This document shows, piece by piece, positions 7,348-17,153 of a stretch of 51,672 bases of DNA. Both the position numbers and the translations under genes were made by a program. The notes under the pieces are model-generated. The model had not been told where the DNA came from, made no database searches, and was given only the letters and a program-made list of their open reading frames with translations. The stretch lies in contig JANOHI010000142.1 in NCBI GenBank assembly GCA_031406385.1, positions 1 to 51,672 of the forward strand, written 5' to 3'. This DNA is from JANLQX01 sp031406385. GTDB taxonomy: Bacteria; Actinomycetota; Acidimicrobiia; Acidimicrobiales; JANYDT01. How positions within the stretch are numbered: the stretch's first letter is position 1; each line of letters begins with the position of its first letter.

Positions 7348-8271
7348 CTACGACCGGACCGTGAAGGCTTCGATCACGCCGACGTAGGTGTGGGCAATCT
7401 TGCGGCCCTTGATGAGCGAGGTCATCGAGGTGTAGCGCGACTGGACGTAGACACCGGCGTAGTCCTGCCGAGCGGCGATGGTGTCGTTGCGATACGACGC
7501 CGGCCAGAACCGGTCGAGGCTCAACGGGCTGCCGGTGGAGTTGTACTGGAATCGGCTCTGCGGTTCGGTAAGTGTGCTGAGCCGATAGACATTGCATGCG
7601 ACGGTCGGTCGGGCCTTCGTCCAGTCGAACCCGGCCATCGCGCTCTGGTCGCTGCCGGTCGTCATCGTGAGCCCGCTGTCGGCCCGTTTGAAGTACCCGA
7701 TCGGTTCGTCGGCGGGCAGGTTCGCCGAGATAGCGGCGTCGGCGGCGGCAACGCACTCCGGGGGCACTTTGTCATAGAGGTCCTTGGCCCGGAACACGAT
7801 CACGTAGTCGAGACGGTTGCCGACCGGCACGAGCGGCACGGCCATCGCCTTGAGGATGCTGTAGTCGGCGGTGCTGGTCTGCCCGGCGACGGTCGCCATT
7901 CGCGCGCCTTCCTGTGCTGAATGCTTCGTCGACGACCAGAGCATGAAGAGCGGTCCGGTCTCGATGATCATGAAGATCAGGAAGAAGAGGAATGGCGCGA
8001 TGAGGGCGGTCTCGACGACGACGGCTCCGCGTTCGCTGCGCGGTCGGCGCGGCGCGATGAGGGCGGTCTCGACGACGACGGCTCCGCGTTCGCTGCGCGG
8101 TCGGCGCGGCGCGGTGAGGGCGGTCTCGACGACGACGGCTCCGCGTTCGCTGCGCGGTCGGCGCGGCGCGATGAGGGAGGTGCGACGTGGCTCGGCCACG
8201 ACCGTTCCGCTTTCACGGTGTCGGCGCGCCCGAGACGCTCGGAACCACGAGGTGAGCCGGGGTTCGATCAT
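7348..8271 (-). CDS. TadE-like pilus protein with triplicated N-terminal segment
   Basis: A 307-residue TadE family protein. A single hydrophobic helix (about 89-112) follows RGAVVVETALIAP, the prepilin-like segment with Glu at position +5 after Gly. The 19-residue unit containing ERGAVVVETAL occurs three times in a row before the helix (residues about 32-93), encoded by a 57-bp tandem repeat. Normal TadE proteins have this segment once. The remaining ~195 residues form an extracytoplasmic domain with two cysteines. The ATG overlaps the stop of the upstream giant gene (ATGA), and the stop is 2 bp from the tadG start, so translation is coupled. Which of the three motifs, if any, is processed is unknown. 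Confidence 0.78.
   Translation of the reverse strand: MIEPRLTSWFRASRARRHRESGTVVAEPRRTSLIAPRRPRSERGAVVVETALTAPRRPRSERGAVVVETALIAPRRPRSERGAVVVETALIAPFLFFLIFMIIETGPLFMLWSSTKHSAQEGARMATVAGQTSTADYSILKAMAVPLVPVGNRLDYVIVFRAKDLYDKVPPECVAAADAAISANLPADEPIGYFKRADSGLTMTTGSDQSAMAGFDWTKARPTVACNVYRLSTLTEPQSRFQYNSTGSPLSLDRFWPASYRNDTIAARQDYAGVYVQSRYTSMTSLIKGRKIAHTYVGVIEAFTVRS
7997..8177. repeat. 57-bp tandem repeat, 3.2 copies, inside tadE
   Basis: Units 7997-8053, 8054-8110 and 8111-8167 are nearly identical (one visible change, A to G, gives Thr instead of Ile), followed by a partial unit from 8168. The length is a multiple of three, so the reading frame is kept and each unit adds 19 residues including one RGAVVVE motif. 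Confidence 0.95.
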
Positions 8272-11200
8272 GTGCCGCCGAAGACCCTGGTTGTGGTGGT
8301 GGCGATCGTGGTGGTCGTCGTGGTGACGATCGGGTTGATGGCGTCGTCGTCGGTGGCAGTGTTCTCCGAGCCGGCCGACGTGGTGTCACGGTCGGCGGGG
8401 CTGGAGGGCGTTGCCGTCACGGTGTTGACGAGGCGGCCCGATGCGCTCATCGAGACCGTTCCGGTCACGATGAAGTTGATCTGGGCGTTCGCCGCAAGGC
8501 TGATGTTCGTGGCAATGCTGCCGGTGCCCGAGGCGCTTGTGCAGCTGCCGGTTCCGGTTACCACGGTGCAGGTCCAGTTCACGCTGCCGGCGTTGAACTT
8601 GGTCGACATCACGTCGGCAATGGCGATGTTGTTGGCGGGGCCGGGGCCCTTGTTCTTGACGGTGATCGTGTAGGTCGTCGACGAGCCGACCGTCACCGCG
8701 GTGACGCCGTTGCCCTTGGTGACGACGACGTCGGGGAGCGTGATGAGGTCGACGTCATCGTCGGTGTTGTTAGCCAACGCGGAGTCTTCGGTATAGCTCG
8801 GCACCGCCACCGTCGCCGTGTTCGTCACCGTGCCGGTCGCGGTGTTCTTCACCGTGGCCGTGAGTATGAACGTCGCCGAGGAGCCGACCGGCAGGTTGAC
8901 CGCCGAAGTGCTGATCGAACCGGATCCGCTCGCCGGGCAGGTGCCTCCGCCCGAACCGCTGCAGGTCCACGTGGCTGACTGGAGTTCTGTCGGGACCCCG
9001 TCGGCAACGGTGGCCCCGGTGACCGGCACGGTGCCGGCGTTCGAGACGACGATCGAATACGAATACGTTCGGCCGGGCCACACCTCGGCGAGGCTGTCGT
9101 TCTTGTCGATCGACAGGTTCGCCTTGGTGCTGGTGTTGATGTCGGTCTGGGAGTCGTTCGAGCTCGTCGGGTCGGTGAACCCGGCGGGCGGGGCGATCAA
9201 GGCCGTGTTCATGATCGACCCGAAGAAGCTGTCGGCCACCGTGTAGTTCACGGTGAAGGTTGCCGTTGCGTTCACCGGCAGGTTGACCGACGATGCGCTG
9301 ATCGAACCGGTTCCCGACGCAGTGCACGAGGCGCCGGAGGACGCCACGCAGGTCCAGGTGACACCGGTGAGGCCGGCCGGGATGGTGTCGGTGACCCTCG
9401 CTCCGGTGATTGGCCCGGGGCCGAAGTTCCTCGCCACGATGGTGTAGGCACCCGAGTAGCGCGGGTACACGATAGAGATGCCGTCGGTCTTGGTGACGCC
9501 AAGGTCCGGGTGGACGACGGGGTCGGTGTCATCGTCGGTGTTGTTCGACGCGTTGGGGTCGGTGGCCGACGTGATCGTGGCGGTGTTCGCAAGGTTGCCG
9601 GCGGGTGCGGTCGACGACACGGTTGCGTTCATCGAATACACGACGGTGGCCCCCGCGGGCAGGGTCGGAAGGGTGACGCTGAGGTTGCGGCCGGTTCCGG
9701 GAGACACGCAGCTGGTGCCGGAACAGGTCCACGGGCTCGACCCGGTGATCAGCGACGCGGGCGGCGTGTCCGCCACCCCGATGGTCGAGGCGGTGGTGGC
9801 GCCGAGGTTGCGGACGGTCACGGTGTAGGTGACGGCCTGGCCGGGGATGAGCTGCGTCTGGCCGTTGTCCTTCACGACGGAGATGTCGGGCTGGGTGATC
9901 GGGTCGGTCTTCGTGTCCTGGTTGTTCACGGTGTTCGACTCGACGATGCTCTGACCCGAGGGGGGATCGACGCGAGCGGTGTTGCTGACGCTGCCCGTCG
10001 CTGATCCCGGGATCGACCCGTTGAAGGTGACCGTGAGCGACGAACCGCTCGGCATGAGTCCCGTGGTGATTCCGGCGGCGAGTGCCGCAGCGGTGTTCGG
10101 GGACGCGGGCGGACAGACCGCTCCGCCGCTCGTCGTGGCGCACGTCCATGTCGTTCCCGTGAAGTTGGTCATCGTGGCGTCCCTGATGACGGCCCCGGTG
10201 ACCGATCCCGGTCCGGCGTTGGTAACGAGCAGGGTGTAGGCAAATGCCTGGCCGGGCACGAAGCTCGACGGTGCCCGGTTCTTCGACATCTGGAGGTCAG
10301 GCGACGAGATGGTGAAGGAAGCGGTCGACGAGTTGCTTGTCGCACTCGTGTCACGATCAAGGCTGGCGGTGATGGAGGCCGTGTTGTTGACGGTGCCCGA
10401 CGATGCGGTCGGGCCGACCACGCCGCTCACGGTGAAGACCAGGCTGCCGCCGGACGGGAGGTTGGTGATGTTGCGCGTCAGCGTGGCACCCGTGGCGAGA
10501 GGGCTCGTGCCGGAGGGGCATATGGCCCCGCCGCTCGCCGCGCAGGACACGGTGGGGGTGAGGATCTGGGCGGGCATGACGTCGGTCAGCGTGACCGTGG
10601 CGACGGGCCCCGGTCCGCTGTTGGCGACCGTGATCGTGTAGGTCTGCGTCTGTCCGCGACCTCGGGTGGAGTTCGACCGCGTCTTGGTCACGGAGGGATC
10701 GGGCAGCAACACCGTGTCGATGTCCGTCGCCGTGTTGTTGGCGATCGTCCCGGCCGGCTCGGTGCCCGACGAGTGATTGAACGTCGCGGTCTGGGTGATC
10801 GTTCCGGTGGCCGCCGCGGCGACCGTGGCGTTCACCGAATAGGTCACGCTCTGCCCGGAGAGGAGGTTGACGTTGTTGATGGCAATCGTGCCACCGGTGG
10901 CGATGGGGATGACGCCCGACGTTGGGCAGGTGGCGCCCACCGTCGACGTGCATTGATAGGTGACACCGGTGAGCGACGACGGCAGCACGTCGTTGAACCG
11001 GGCGTTGGTCACCGGTCCGGGGCCGTTGTTGCTGAGCACGATGGTGTAGGTCAGCGCCTGGTTCGGACCGACGTTGACCTGTCCGTCGTTCTTGGTCACG
11101 GCGAGGTCGGACAGCACGATGGTGTCGGTGTCGGTGGAGGAGTTGTTCCCCGGTGTCGGGTCGGTGAACCCGGTGGGCTGGGCCGCGCCTGCGGTCTGGA

Positions 11201-14200
11201 CGATGGTCCCCGAGGTCAGTGCCGGGTTGACCGTGCCGGTGAAGCGGTACGTGATTGATCCGCCGGCCGGAATGGTTGCGGTCACGCTGAGGTTGCGGCC
11301 GGTTCCGGGGTTCGGGCAGCTCGCCCCACCGGTGGTCCCGTTGCATGTCCACGGAGTGGAGCCGGTGAGGATCGACGCGGGCGGGGTGTCGGTTATGGCG
11401 GCACCGACCACCGGTCCGGGCCCGGCGTTCGACACCGTGATGTTGTAGGTCAGCACCTGACCGCCAGCGACGTTGGTGACGCCGTCGCTCTTGGTGATGC
11501 TGAGGTCGCTCACGCGGATCGTGTTGGTGTCCGTCGCCGTGTTGTTGCCCGAAGTACCCGGCGGCTCGACGGTTCCTCCGGGATGGTTGAGCTGGACGTT
11601 CTGGATGATCGAACCGCTGGCGAGCGGACCGACGGTGCCGGTGATGTTGTAGGTCACCTGCGAGTTGGCCGGAAGACTCGGAATGATCGACGTAAGCGTT
11701 CCGCCACCGGCGATCGAACCGGACGCCGGTGTCGGGCACACGGCGGAGTTCGTCGGCAACGAGCAGGTCCACGTGACGCTGGTCAGTGCGGCCGGAGGGG
11801 TGTCGGTGAGGATGGCGTTCGTGACCGGCCCCGGGCCGTTGTTCCTTGCCACGATCACGTAGGTGAGCTGCTGTCCGGCGGCCACGTTCGTTTGCGTGTC
11901 GGACTTCGTGACGCTCAGATCCGGGATCACGATGGTGTCGGTGTCGGTGATCGAGTTCTCCGACCCGACCGACGAGGTGTCGCGATCCGGGACCGCAGGA
12001 TTGGCCGTGATGGTCGCGGTGTTGACGAGCGAACCCGTCGCCGTTCCCCTCACGGTTGCATTGAGGGTGAAGGTCAGCAGGCCGTTGGCGGGCAGGTTCA
12101 CGGTCGCGTTGAGCGACGTGGTCGGCGTTGTCGGGCAGACTGCTCCGCCGCTCGCAGCACAGGCCCAGCTCGTGACGTTCAGCTTGGCGGTGTCGACGGT
12201 GTCGGCGATGGTGACACCGGTGACCGGACCGGGTCCTCTGTTCCGGAACGTGATCGTGTAGGAGTTGGGCTGGTTCGGGCTGATCTGGGTGATGCCGTCG
12301 GTCTTGGTGACCACGAGGTCGGGAAGCTGGATGGTCGTGGTCACCGCGCTGCTGTTGTTGGCGGAGACCGGGTCGACGAGGCCGTTGGTGGTGGCCGCGG
12401 TGGCCGTGTTCGACACGCTCGTGCGGGCGGCGTCGAGGACCTTCACACTGACCGTGTAGGTGAGCGTTCCGTTGAGTGCAATGTCGCCCGATACCTCGTT
12501 GATGTTCCCGGAGCCGGATGCGTTCGGGCAGCCCGAGCCGGCACACGTCCAGGTGATGGTCCCGAGTTTCGAGGCGTCGAAGGTGTCCGTCGTCCGGATC
12601 GCCGTGGCGAAGCCCGGTCCGAGGTTCGTGGTGGCGATCGTGTAGGTGAAGGTCTGGCCGGGGCCGACATTCGTGGCAGAGGCGGTCTTCACGACGCTCA
12701 CGTCCGGATGGCCGACGCTATGGGACACGGAGTCAGCGTTCGGGGTCGAACCGGATTCGGCCATGCCCACCGGCGGCACGACGGTGCCGATTGCGGTCAT
12801 GGTGCCAACCGTCGGAACGTCCTTCAGGGTGCCGGTCACGGTGTAGACGAGGCTCTGACCTGGTGCCAGCGTTGACGTGGTCGTCTGATTGATGGCACCC
12901 GAGCCGCTGGCGTTCGGACACGTTGCCCCGCCGACGCCCGCGCAGGTCCAGGTAAAGGTCTGCATCTGCGTCGGCATCGGGAGTGTCACTCCGACGCCGG
13001 CTGGAGCCGTTCCTGCGGCGGCACCGGTGTTGCCGACGGTGAGTGTGTAGGTCACCTCGGACTTCGGACCGAGGCTCGAACCGCTGGCCGGATTCGACGT
13101 GAGGGTGGCGAAGAGGTCCGGCGAAACCACGACGTTGGAGATGGCTCCGGTGTTGTTCCCACCCACGGTGTCGGGAGTTGCCAGGTTGGCGGTGGCGACG
13201 GCGGTGTTGGTCACGGTGCCCGTCGCGCTGTTGGCGATCTTGGCGGTGATGGTGAAGGTGAGCTCGCCGCCTTCGGGCATGGTCTGCACGGTGGAGATCG
13301 CACCCGGGCTCGTGATCGGACAGGTCGCTCCGCCCGTGGCCGCGCATGTCACGGCACTGAATGCCGAGATGCCGGTCGGGATCGGGTCGGTCAGGGTTGC
13401 GCCGGTCGCTGTTCCCGGTCCGTTGTTCTTGTATCTCACCGTGTAGGTGACGGTCTGGCCCGGGCTCACGGCGCCGAGAGGGCTCACGTCCTTGGTGGTG
13501 CGAAGGTCCTGGTAGCGGATCGTCGTCGAGTCCGTCACGGTGCTCGATGGAGCGTTCGAGAGGCTGATCGCCGGGTCGTTCGTGGCCGTCACCGTGTTGA
13601 TGAGCGTGCCGGTGGCGCTGGTCGAAAGCGTGCCCGCGAGGGTGAACGAGAGCTGACCGCCCGCAGGGATGTCGCGGACGATGTTGAGGCTGCCGGAACC
13701 GGAGGTCACTGCGCCGCAGGTCGCCCCACCGCTGGCGCCGGTACAGCTCCAGCTGACGCCGGTCAGTATCGCCGGCGGAGTGTCGACGATCGAGACGTTC
13801 TTTCCGGGGACGGTGCCGTCGTTGCGCACGGTGATCGTGTATTCGTTCGACATTCCCGGCGCGATGAACGATCGCCCGTCGGTCTTGGTGGAGACGAGGA
13901 TCGGGAAGCGCACCACGTTGGGTTCCACGTCGTCGGCAACGTTGTTGGCGTTGGAGAGCTCAAGGAGCCCGGCCGGAGCAATGATCTCGGCCCGGTTGGT
14001 GATCGTCCCGCTGGCGCTCCCGATCGCCGTGGCCGTCAGCTTGAAGGTCAGTGACGACCCGCCGGCAAGGTCGGTGGTGACGTCGATTGGCCCGGTGCCC
14101 GATGCCGCCGGGCACGTGTTGCTGGGCGGTGCTGTGCACGTCCAGGTGATGTTCGTGAGCATGGCGGGCGGCGTGTCGGTGATGCGGACACCTTCGACCC

Positions 14201-16097
14201 GGTACGCCCCGGTGTTCTGGGCGATGATCGTGTATTCGGTCTCCTCCAGCGGCCCGATGAAACTCTTGCCGTCGTCCTTGCTGATCTTCAGGTCCGGCCG
14301 GATGATCACGGTCGCTGCAGCGTCGGCGCGGGTGTTGTTTCCCGGCGTGTCGTCGACGAGGCCGACGGGCAGCGTGACGGTCGCGCTGGGGTTCATCGAA
14401 CCGGAGGCGTCGACCCGGACGGTGCCGCGCAGCACGTAGCGCAGCACGCCGCTCTTCGGCAGCGTCACGATATCGGTGAAGGGTCCTGTCTGGTTGGTTG
14501 TCTGGCACACGGCTCCGAGCGTGGCGCTGATGCACTGCCACGAGGTGAGGTCGAGTTGCGACGGGAGTGTCCAGTTCACGCTCGCTCCGGTCACGCTGAT
14601 CTGGCCGACGTTGGTGACTTCGATCTCGTATTCGATCGGCTCGAACGGTGATGCCGTGCTCAGCCCGTCGTCGACCTTGGTCACGGCGAGGTCGGGCTTG
14701 ACGAGCGCCGTCACGTCTGTCGCCGAGTTGTTCGACGGCGTCGGGTCGGTCACGTTCGATGCGGTGACCGTTGCCGTGTTGGCGATTGTGGCGCTCATGC
14801 CGCTCACGTCGCTCTTGACCCTGGCGTCCCAGGTGAACGTGACGCTCTGTCCGACGGCGAGGTTCACGGTCTCGTCGAGCAGGGTGCCGGAGTCGCTTTC
14901 GCAGATGGTGATCGGTGCGCAGGTCCAGCCGAGATTGACGAGCTGTACCGGCCAGCTCGGGTCCTTGATGAGGACGCCGTTGACGTTGTCCGGGCCGTTG
15001 TTGCGAACCGCGATCGTGTACGTGAGAGGGTCGTTCGGACCGGCTTCGTCGAGCCCGTCGGTCTTGGTCACGCTCAGGTCGGCTGAGGCGCCGGGGACTG
15101 CCGGCGGGGCGTCGCAGGCCGATCCGGTGCAGGCGTAGGGCGTGTTGTCGTAGGGGCTCGGTTCGAGACGGAAGAGCGACCACTGCGCGATCCGCTGTTC
15201 GCGGCCGAAGAGGCCGGTGATCATGTTGTGCTTGAGCTTCACGTAGACGCCGAGGTTCGACGAAGCGGCCAGCCCACGCTTGCGGACCGGCTGGTTGTCG
15301 ACCGTCTTGGTGGGGCAGAACGGCGCCGATGGCGAGGTCGCCGACGAGCAGTCGAACGTGGTGTTGACCAGTTCGACCTTCGCATCGTCGGCCTGCACAA
15401 GCGTCGTCGGGGGCGGATTGCCGGCGGCGAGGGCGGCCGCGATGTCGGCGTTGTTCCTCGCCGTGGCTTCATCGGCGGTGTAGAAGAACTTGTCGAGGTT
15501 CTTCAGGAGCGGGATGTTGTTGCCCTCGTAGAGGAAGAGGGTGTTCTCGTCGAAACGGGTGCACCAGTCGTCGTAGGACTTCACCTCACCGTCAGTGCCG
15601 GTACAGAAGCCCGGCGGTTTGCCCTGCCCCCGGGCGTTGTACTCGCCCGGAACCTTGTAGATGAGGATCTTGTCGACCTGGGTCCAGTCGCGTCCGAGGC
15701 TCGCCTGCAGCGCCCGGAGCGTCTCGAAATCGTCGGATGCCTTGTTGCCGCCGATGCAGTCAGGGTCGGACGCAACGCGGTTGTCGAGGTCCGACGGCGG
15801 GATGCAGGCGGTGGCCGTGACACGCGCCGCGGTCCTCACGCCGTTCGCAAGGGTCTGACCCTTGTTGAGAAACAGTCCGTACTCCCAAGCGCCGAAACCG
15901 ATCAGGAGGAGAAGCAACGCGCCGATGGCGAACTCGACGGCGGCGATGCCATGTTCCGCGTTCCGGGCACGGGCGCGGGTGAGGTGCACGGTGCGGCGGG
16001 CTTGGTTTTCGGGCGCGGCGGAACCTCGGGTGGCTTCATCGTGCGCCACAGTCGCGAAGGGGAGAGGAGACTCCGCGAAGGGACCTGGTCGTTCCAT
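8268..16097 (-). CDS. Giant TadE-anchored surface protein with 17 DUF11 repeats
   Basis: A 2,609-residue protein. The N-terminus has a TadE-like segment, AEHG then IAAVEFAIGALLLLLIGFGA (G50, Glu at +5, helix about 51-76). A ~260-residue TadE-type domain follows. From about residue 335 to 2590 there are 17 DUF11-type Ig-like domains, each beginning with a variant of PDLxVTKxDG, then TYTIxVxNxGPG, with a W-T-C...C-P cysteine pair that could form an internal disulfide, and ending near NTAT. The C-terminus is a Thr-rich tail (TTTTTTIATTTTR). No LPXTG motif is seen, so the TadE helix is the only visible anchor. ATG 16097 is preceded by GAGGA at very short spacing. It is the first gene of the leftward operon with TadE and TadG. 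Likely a long stalk or adhesin; that role is inferred. Confidence 0.85.
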   Translation of the reverse strand: MERPGPFAESPLPFATVAHDEATRGSAAPENQARRTVHLTRARARNAEHGIAAVEFAIGALLLLLIGFGAWEYGLFLNKGQTLANGVRTAARVTATACIPPSDLDNRVASDPDCIGGNKASDDFETLRALQASLGRDWTQVDKILIYKVPGEYNARGQGKPPGFCTGTDGEVKSYDDWCTRFDENTLFLYEGNNIPLLKNLDKFFYTADEATARNNADIAAALAAGNPPPTTLVQADDAKVELVNTTFDCSSATSPSAPFCPTKTVDNQPVRKRGLAASSNLGVYVKLKHNMITGLFGREQRIAQWSLFRLEPSPYDNTPYACTGSACDAPPAVPGASADLSVTKTDGLDEAGPNDPLTYTIAVRNNGPDNVNGVLIKDPSWPVQLVNLGWTCAPITICESDSGTLLDETVNLAVGQSVTFTWDARVKSDVSGMSATIANTATVTASNVTDPTPSNNSATDVTALVKPDLAVTKVDDGLSTASPFEPIEYEIEVTNVGQISVTGASVNWTLPSQLDLTSWQCISATLGAVCQTTNQTGPFTDIVTLPKSGVLRYVLRGTVRVDASGSMNPSATVTLPVGLVDDTPGNNTRADAAATVIIRPDLKISKDDGKSFIGPLEETEYTIIAQNTGAYRVEGVRITDTPPAMLTNITWTCTAPPSNTCPAASGTGPIDVTTDLAGGSSLTFKLTATAIGSASGTITNRAEIIAPAGLLELSNANNVADDVEPNVVRFPILVSTKTDGRSFIAPGMSNEYTITVRNDGTVPGKNVSIVDTPPAILTGVSWSCTGASGGATCGAVTSGSGSLNIVRDIPAGGQLSFTLAGTLSTSATGTLINTVTATNDPAISLSNAPSSTVTDSTTIRYQDLRTTKDVSPLGAVSPGQTVTYTVRYKNNGPGTATGATLTDPIPTGISAFSAVTCAATGGATCPITSPGAISTVQTMPEGGELTFTITAKIANSATGTVTNTAVATANLATPDTVGGNNTGAISNVVVSPDLFATLTSNPASGSSLGPKSEVTYTLTVGNTGAAAGTAPAGVGVTLPMPTQMQTFTWTCAGVGGATCPNASGSGAINQTTTSTLAPGQSLVYTVTGTLKDVPTVGTMTAIGTVVPPVGMAESGSTPNADSVSHSVGHPDVSVVKTASATNVGPGQTFTYTIATTNLGPGFATAIRTTDTFDASKLGTITWTCAGSGCPNASGSGNINEVSGDIALNGTLTYTVSVKVLDAARTSVSNTATAATTNGLVDPVSANNSSAVTTTIQLPDLVVTKTDGITQISPNQPNSYTITFRNRGPGPVTGVTIADTVDTAKLNVTSWACAASGGAVCPTTPTTSLNATVNLPANGLLTFTLNATVRGTATGSLVNTATITANPAVPDRDTSSVGSENSITDTDTIVIPDLSVTKSDTQTNVAAGQQLTYVIVARNNGPGPVTNAILTDTPPAALTSVTWTCSLPTNSAVCPTPASGSIAGGGTLTSIIPSLPANSQVTYNITGTVGPLASGSIIQNVQLNHPGGTVEPPGTSGNNTATDTNTIRVSDLSITKSDGVTNVAGGQVLTYNITVSNAGPGPVVGAAITDTPPASILTGSTPWTCNGTTGGASCPNPGTGRNLSVTATIPAGGSITYRFTGTVNPALTSGTIVQTAGAAQPTGFTDPTPGNNSSTDTDTIVLSDLAVTKNDGQVNVGPNQALTYTIVLSNNGPGPVTNARFNDVLPSSLTGVTYQCTSTVGATCPTSGVIPIATGGTIAINNVNLLSGQSVTYSVNATVAAAATGTITQTATFNHSSGTEPAGTIANNTATDIDTVLLPDPSVTKTRSNSTRGRGQTQTYTITVANSGPGPVATVTLTDVMPAQILTPTVSCAASGGAICPSGTSPLATGATLTRNITNLPSGGSLVFTVSGVVGPTASSGTVNNTASITASLDRDTSATSNSSTASFTISSPDLQMSKNRAPSSFVPGQAFAYTLLVTNAGPGSVTGAVIRDATMTNFTGTTWTCATTSGGAVCPPASPNTAAALAAGITTGLMPSGSSLTVTFNGSIPGSATGSVSNTARVDPPSGQSIVESNTVNNQDTKTDPITQPDISVVKDNGQTQLIPGQAVTYTVTVRNLGATTASTIGVADTPPASLITGSSPWTCSGTSCVSPGTGRNLSVTLPTLPAGATVVYSMNATVSSTAPAGNLANTATITSATDPNASNNTDDDTDPVVHPDLGVTKTDGISIVYPRYSGAYTIVARNFGPGPITGARVTDTIPAGLTGVTWTCVASSGASCTASGTGSISASSVNLPVNATATFTVNYTVADSFFGSIMNTALIAPPAGFTDPTSSNDSQTDINTSTKANLSIDKNDSLAEVWPGRTYSYSIVVSNAGTVPVTGATVADGVPTELQSATWTCSGSGGGTCPASGSGSISTSAVNLPVGSSATFILTATVKNTATGTVTNTATVAVPSYTEDSALANNTDDDVDLITLPDVVVTKGNGVTAVTVGSSTTYTITVKNKGPGPANNIAIADVMSTKFNAGSVNWTCTVVTGTGSCTSASGTGSIATNISLAANAQINFIVTGTVSMSASGRLVNTVTATPSSPADRDTTSAGSENTATDDDAINPIVTTTTTTIATTTTRVFGGT

Positions 16098-16152
16098 TCC
16101 TCGTTCATCGGCAGCGCAGATGCGGTGCTGAACAGGTCGAACGACCCATTGT

Positions 16153-16169
16153 GACCACTCTTTGTGGTC
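16153..16169. promoter_or_regulatory. Palindrome in divergent promoter region
   Basis: GACCAC-TCTTT-GTGGTC, a perfect 6-bp inverted repeat in the 118-bp space between the giant tadE-DUF11 gene (leftward) and fpg (rightward). It could be an operator for either gene; there is no direct evidence which. Confidence 0.35.
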
Positions 16170-16215
16170 GCGGCCGGGTCGAGGAGCCCAACGTGGGTTC
16201 GTAAGCTTCGTGGCC

Positions 16216-17019
16216 GTGCCGGAGTTGATCGAGGTCGAGATCTACCGACGGACCGCTCTGCAGGTTGTCGGCCACCGCATCTCCTCGGTTGAGGTCGTTG
16301 ATCCGTTTGGGCTACGCCACGACCGGGCCGGCCGCAGCGTTGCCGATATCACCGCGGCGATCATCGGTACGGCGGTCCTCGGCGTGCGCCGCCACGGCAA
16401 GCTCCTGCTCCTCGACCTCGGTCGTCGGTCCGCTCCCGACGTCACCCTCGGCCTGCGCTTCGGCATGACCGGCCGTCTCCTCGTGAACGGTCGCTCCGAC
16501 ATCGGTGAGCTCCTCTATACCAGCGGCCGAGACGATGCCGCCTGGGATCGGTTCCGGGTGCGTCTCCATGGGGGTGGCACGTTGGCGGTGCGCGATCCCC
16601 GTCGCCTCGGCACGGTGGAGCTGGATCCCGACGTGCGTTCGCTGGGCGTCGACGCAACGGAGGTGACGTTGGCCGAGCTCCGACGGGTTCTGGCGCGCTC
16701 CTCGGCCGCAGTCAAGGCGAAGCTCCTCGATCAGCACGCCGTGTGCGGCATCGGCAACCTGCTGGCCGACGAGATCCTGTGGCGGGCGGCGATCGCCCCC
16801 AAGGTGGCGGCGTCGGGAATCGGCGCGTTGCGGGTCGGCCGACTGCACGCGGCGCTGCACGAGACCCTCCGCGAGCTCACCGAACGTGGCGGATCGCACC
16901 TCGGCGACGTCATGGAGGCGCGCCGCCCCGGCGGGACCTGCCCCCGTGACGGCGCATCCATGCGCGTCGCAACCGTCGGTGGCCGCACCACCTGGTGGTG
17001 CCCCAAACACCAACACTGA
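16216..17019 (+). CDS. fpg: Formamidopyrimidine-DNA glycosylase / endonuclease VIII family
   Basis: A 267-residue base excision repair enzyme of the Fpg/Nei family. GTG 16216 is the start because it gives M-P-E-L-I-E-V-E, where the N-terminal Pro and following Glu are the catalytic residues. The Lys in RRHGKLLLL and the helix-two-turn-helix CGIGNLLADEILWRA are present. The C-terminal zinc finger keeps the family spacing but with changed ligands: C-x2-D-x16-C-x2-H instead of four cysteines. The longer frame from 16162 is not used. It may remove oxidised purines (Fpg) or pyrimidines (Nei); sequence alone does not decide. Confidence 0.85.
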   Translation: MPELIEVEIYRRTALQVVGHRISSVEVVDPFGLRHDRAGRSVADITAAIIGTAVLGVRRHGKLLLLDLGRRSAPDVTLGLRFGMTGRLLVNGRSDIGELLYTSGRDDAAWDRFRVRLHGGGTLAVRDPRRLGTVELDPDVRSLGVDATEVTLAELRRVLARSSAAVKAKLLDQHAVCGIGNLLADEILWRAAIAPKVAASGIGALRVGRLHAALHETLRELTERGGSHLGDVMEARRPGGTCPRDGASMRVATVGGRTTWWCPKHQH

Positions 17020-17029
17020 CGAACGCCCT

Positions 17030-17095
17030 GGGAGAGAGGTTGCCCCCACCTTTTGGGGCAAAACACCTCCCATGGGCGTTGGGAGGTGTTTTGCC
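17030..17095 (-). repeat. Dispersed double-hairpin intergenic element, copy 2 (inverted)
   Basis: It lies 10 bp after the fpg stop. Relative to copy 1 it is in reverse orientation: it starts GGGAGAGAGGTTGCCCCC, then CCCC/GGGG around ACCTTTT, then AAAACACCTCC (17060-17070) paired with GGAGGTGTTTT (17082-17092), an 11-bp stem with 11-nt loop. The T-run at the end would terminate fpg transcription. Confidence 0.8.
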
Positions 17096-17153
17096 GCATC
17101 GACCCCACCGTCAAATGCTCCAGTAGCGGTGGAACGCGACCGAGACTTGAAAA

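Noticed and set aside
7997..8177. CRISPR-like array
   Set aside because: The repeats are in-frame coding units without spacers.
10357..12546. Long ORF (729 aa) inside the giant TadE-DUF11 gene, same strand but another frame
   Set aside because: It is rich in Arg, His and Gly with no domain, and exists only because the repeated high-GC DUF11 DNA lacks stops in other frames.
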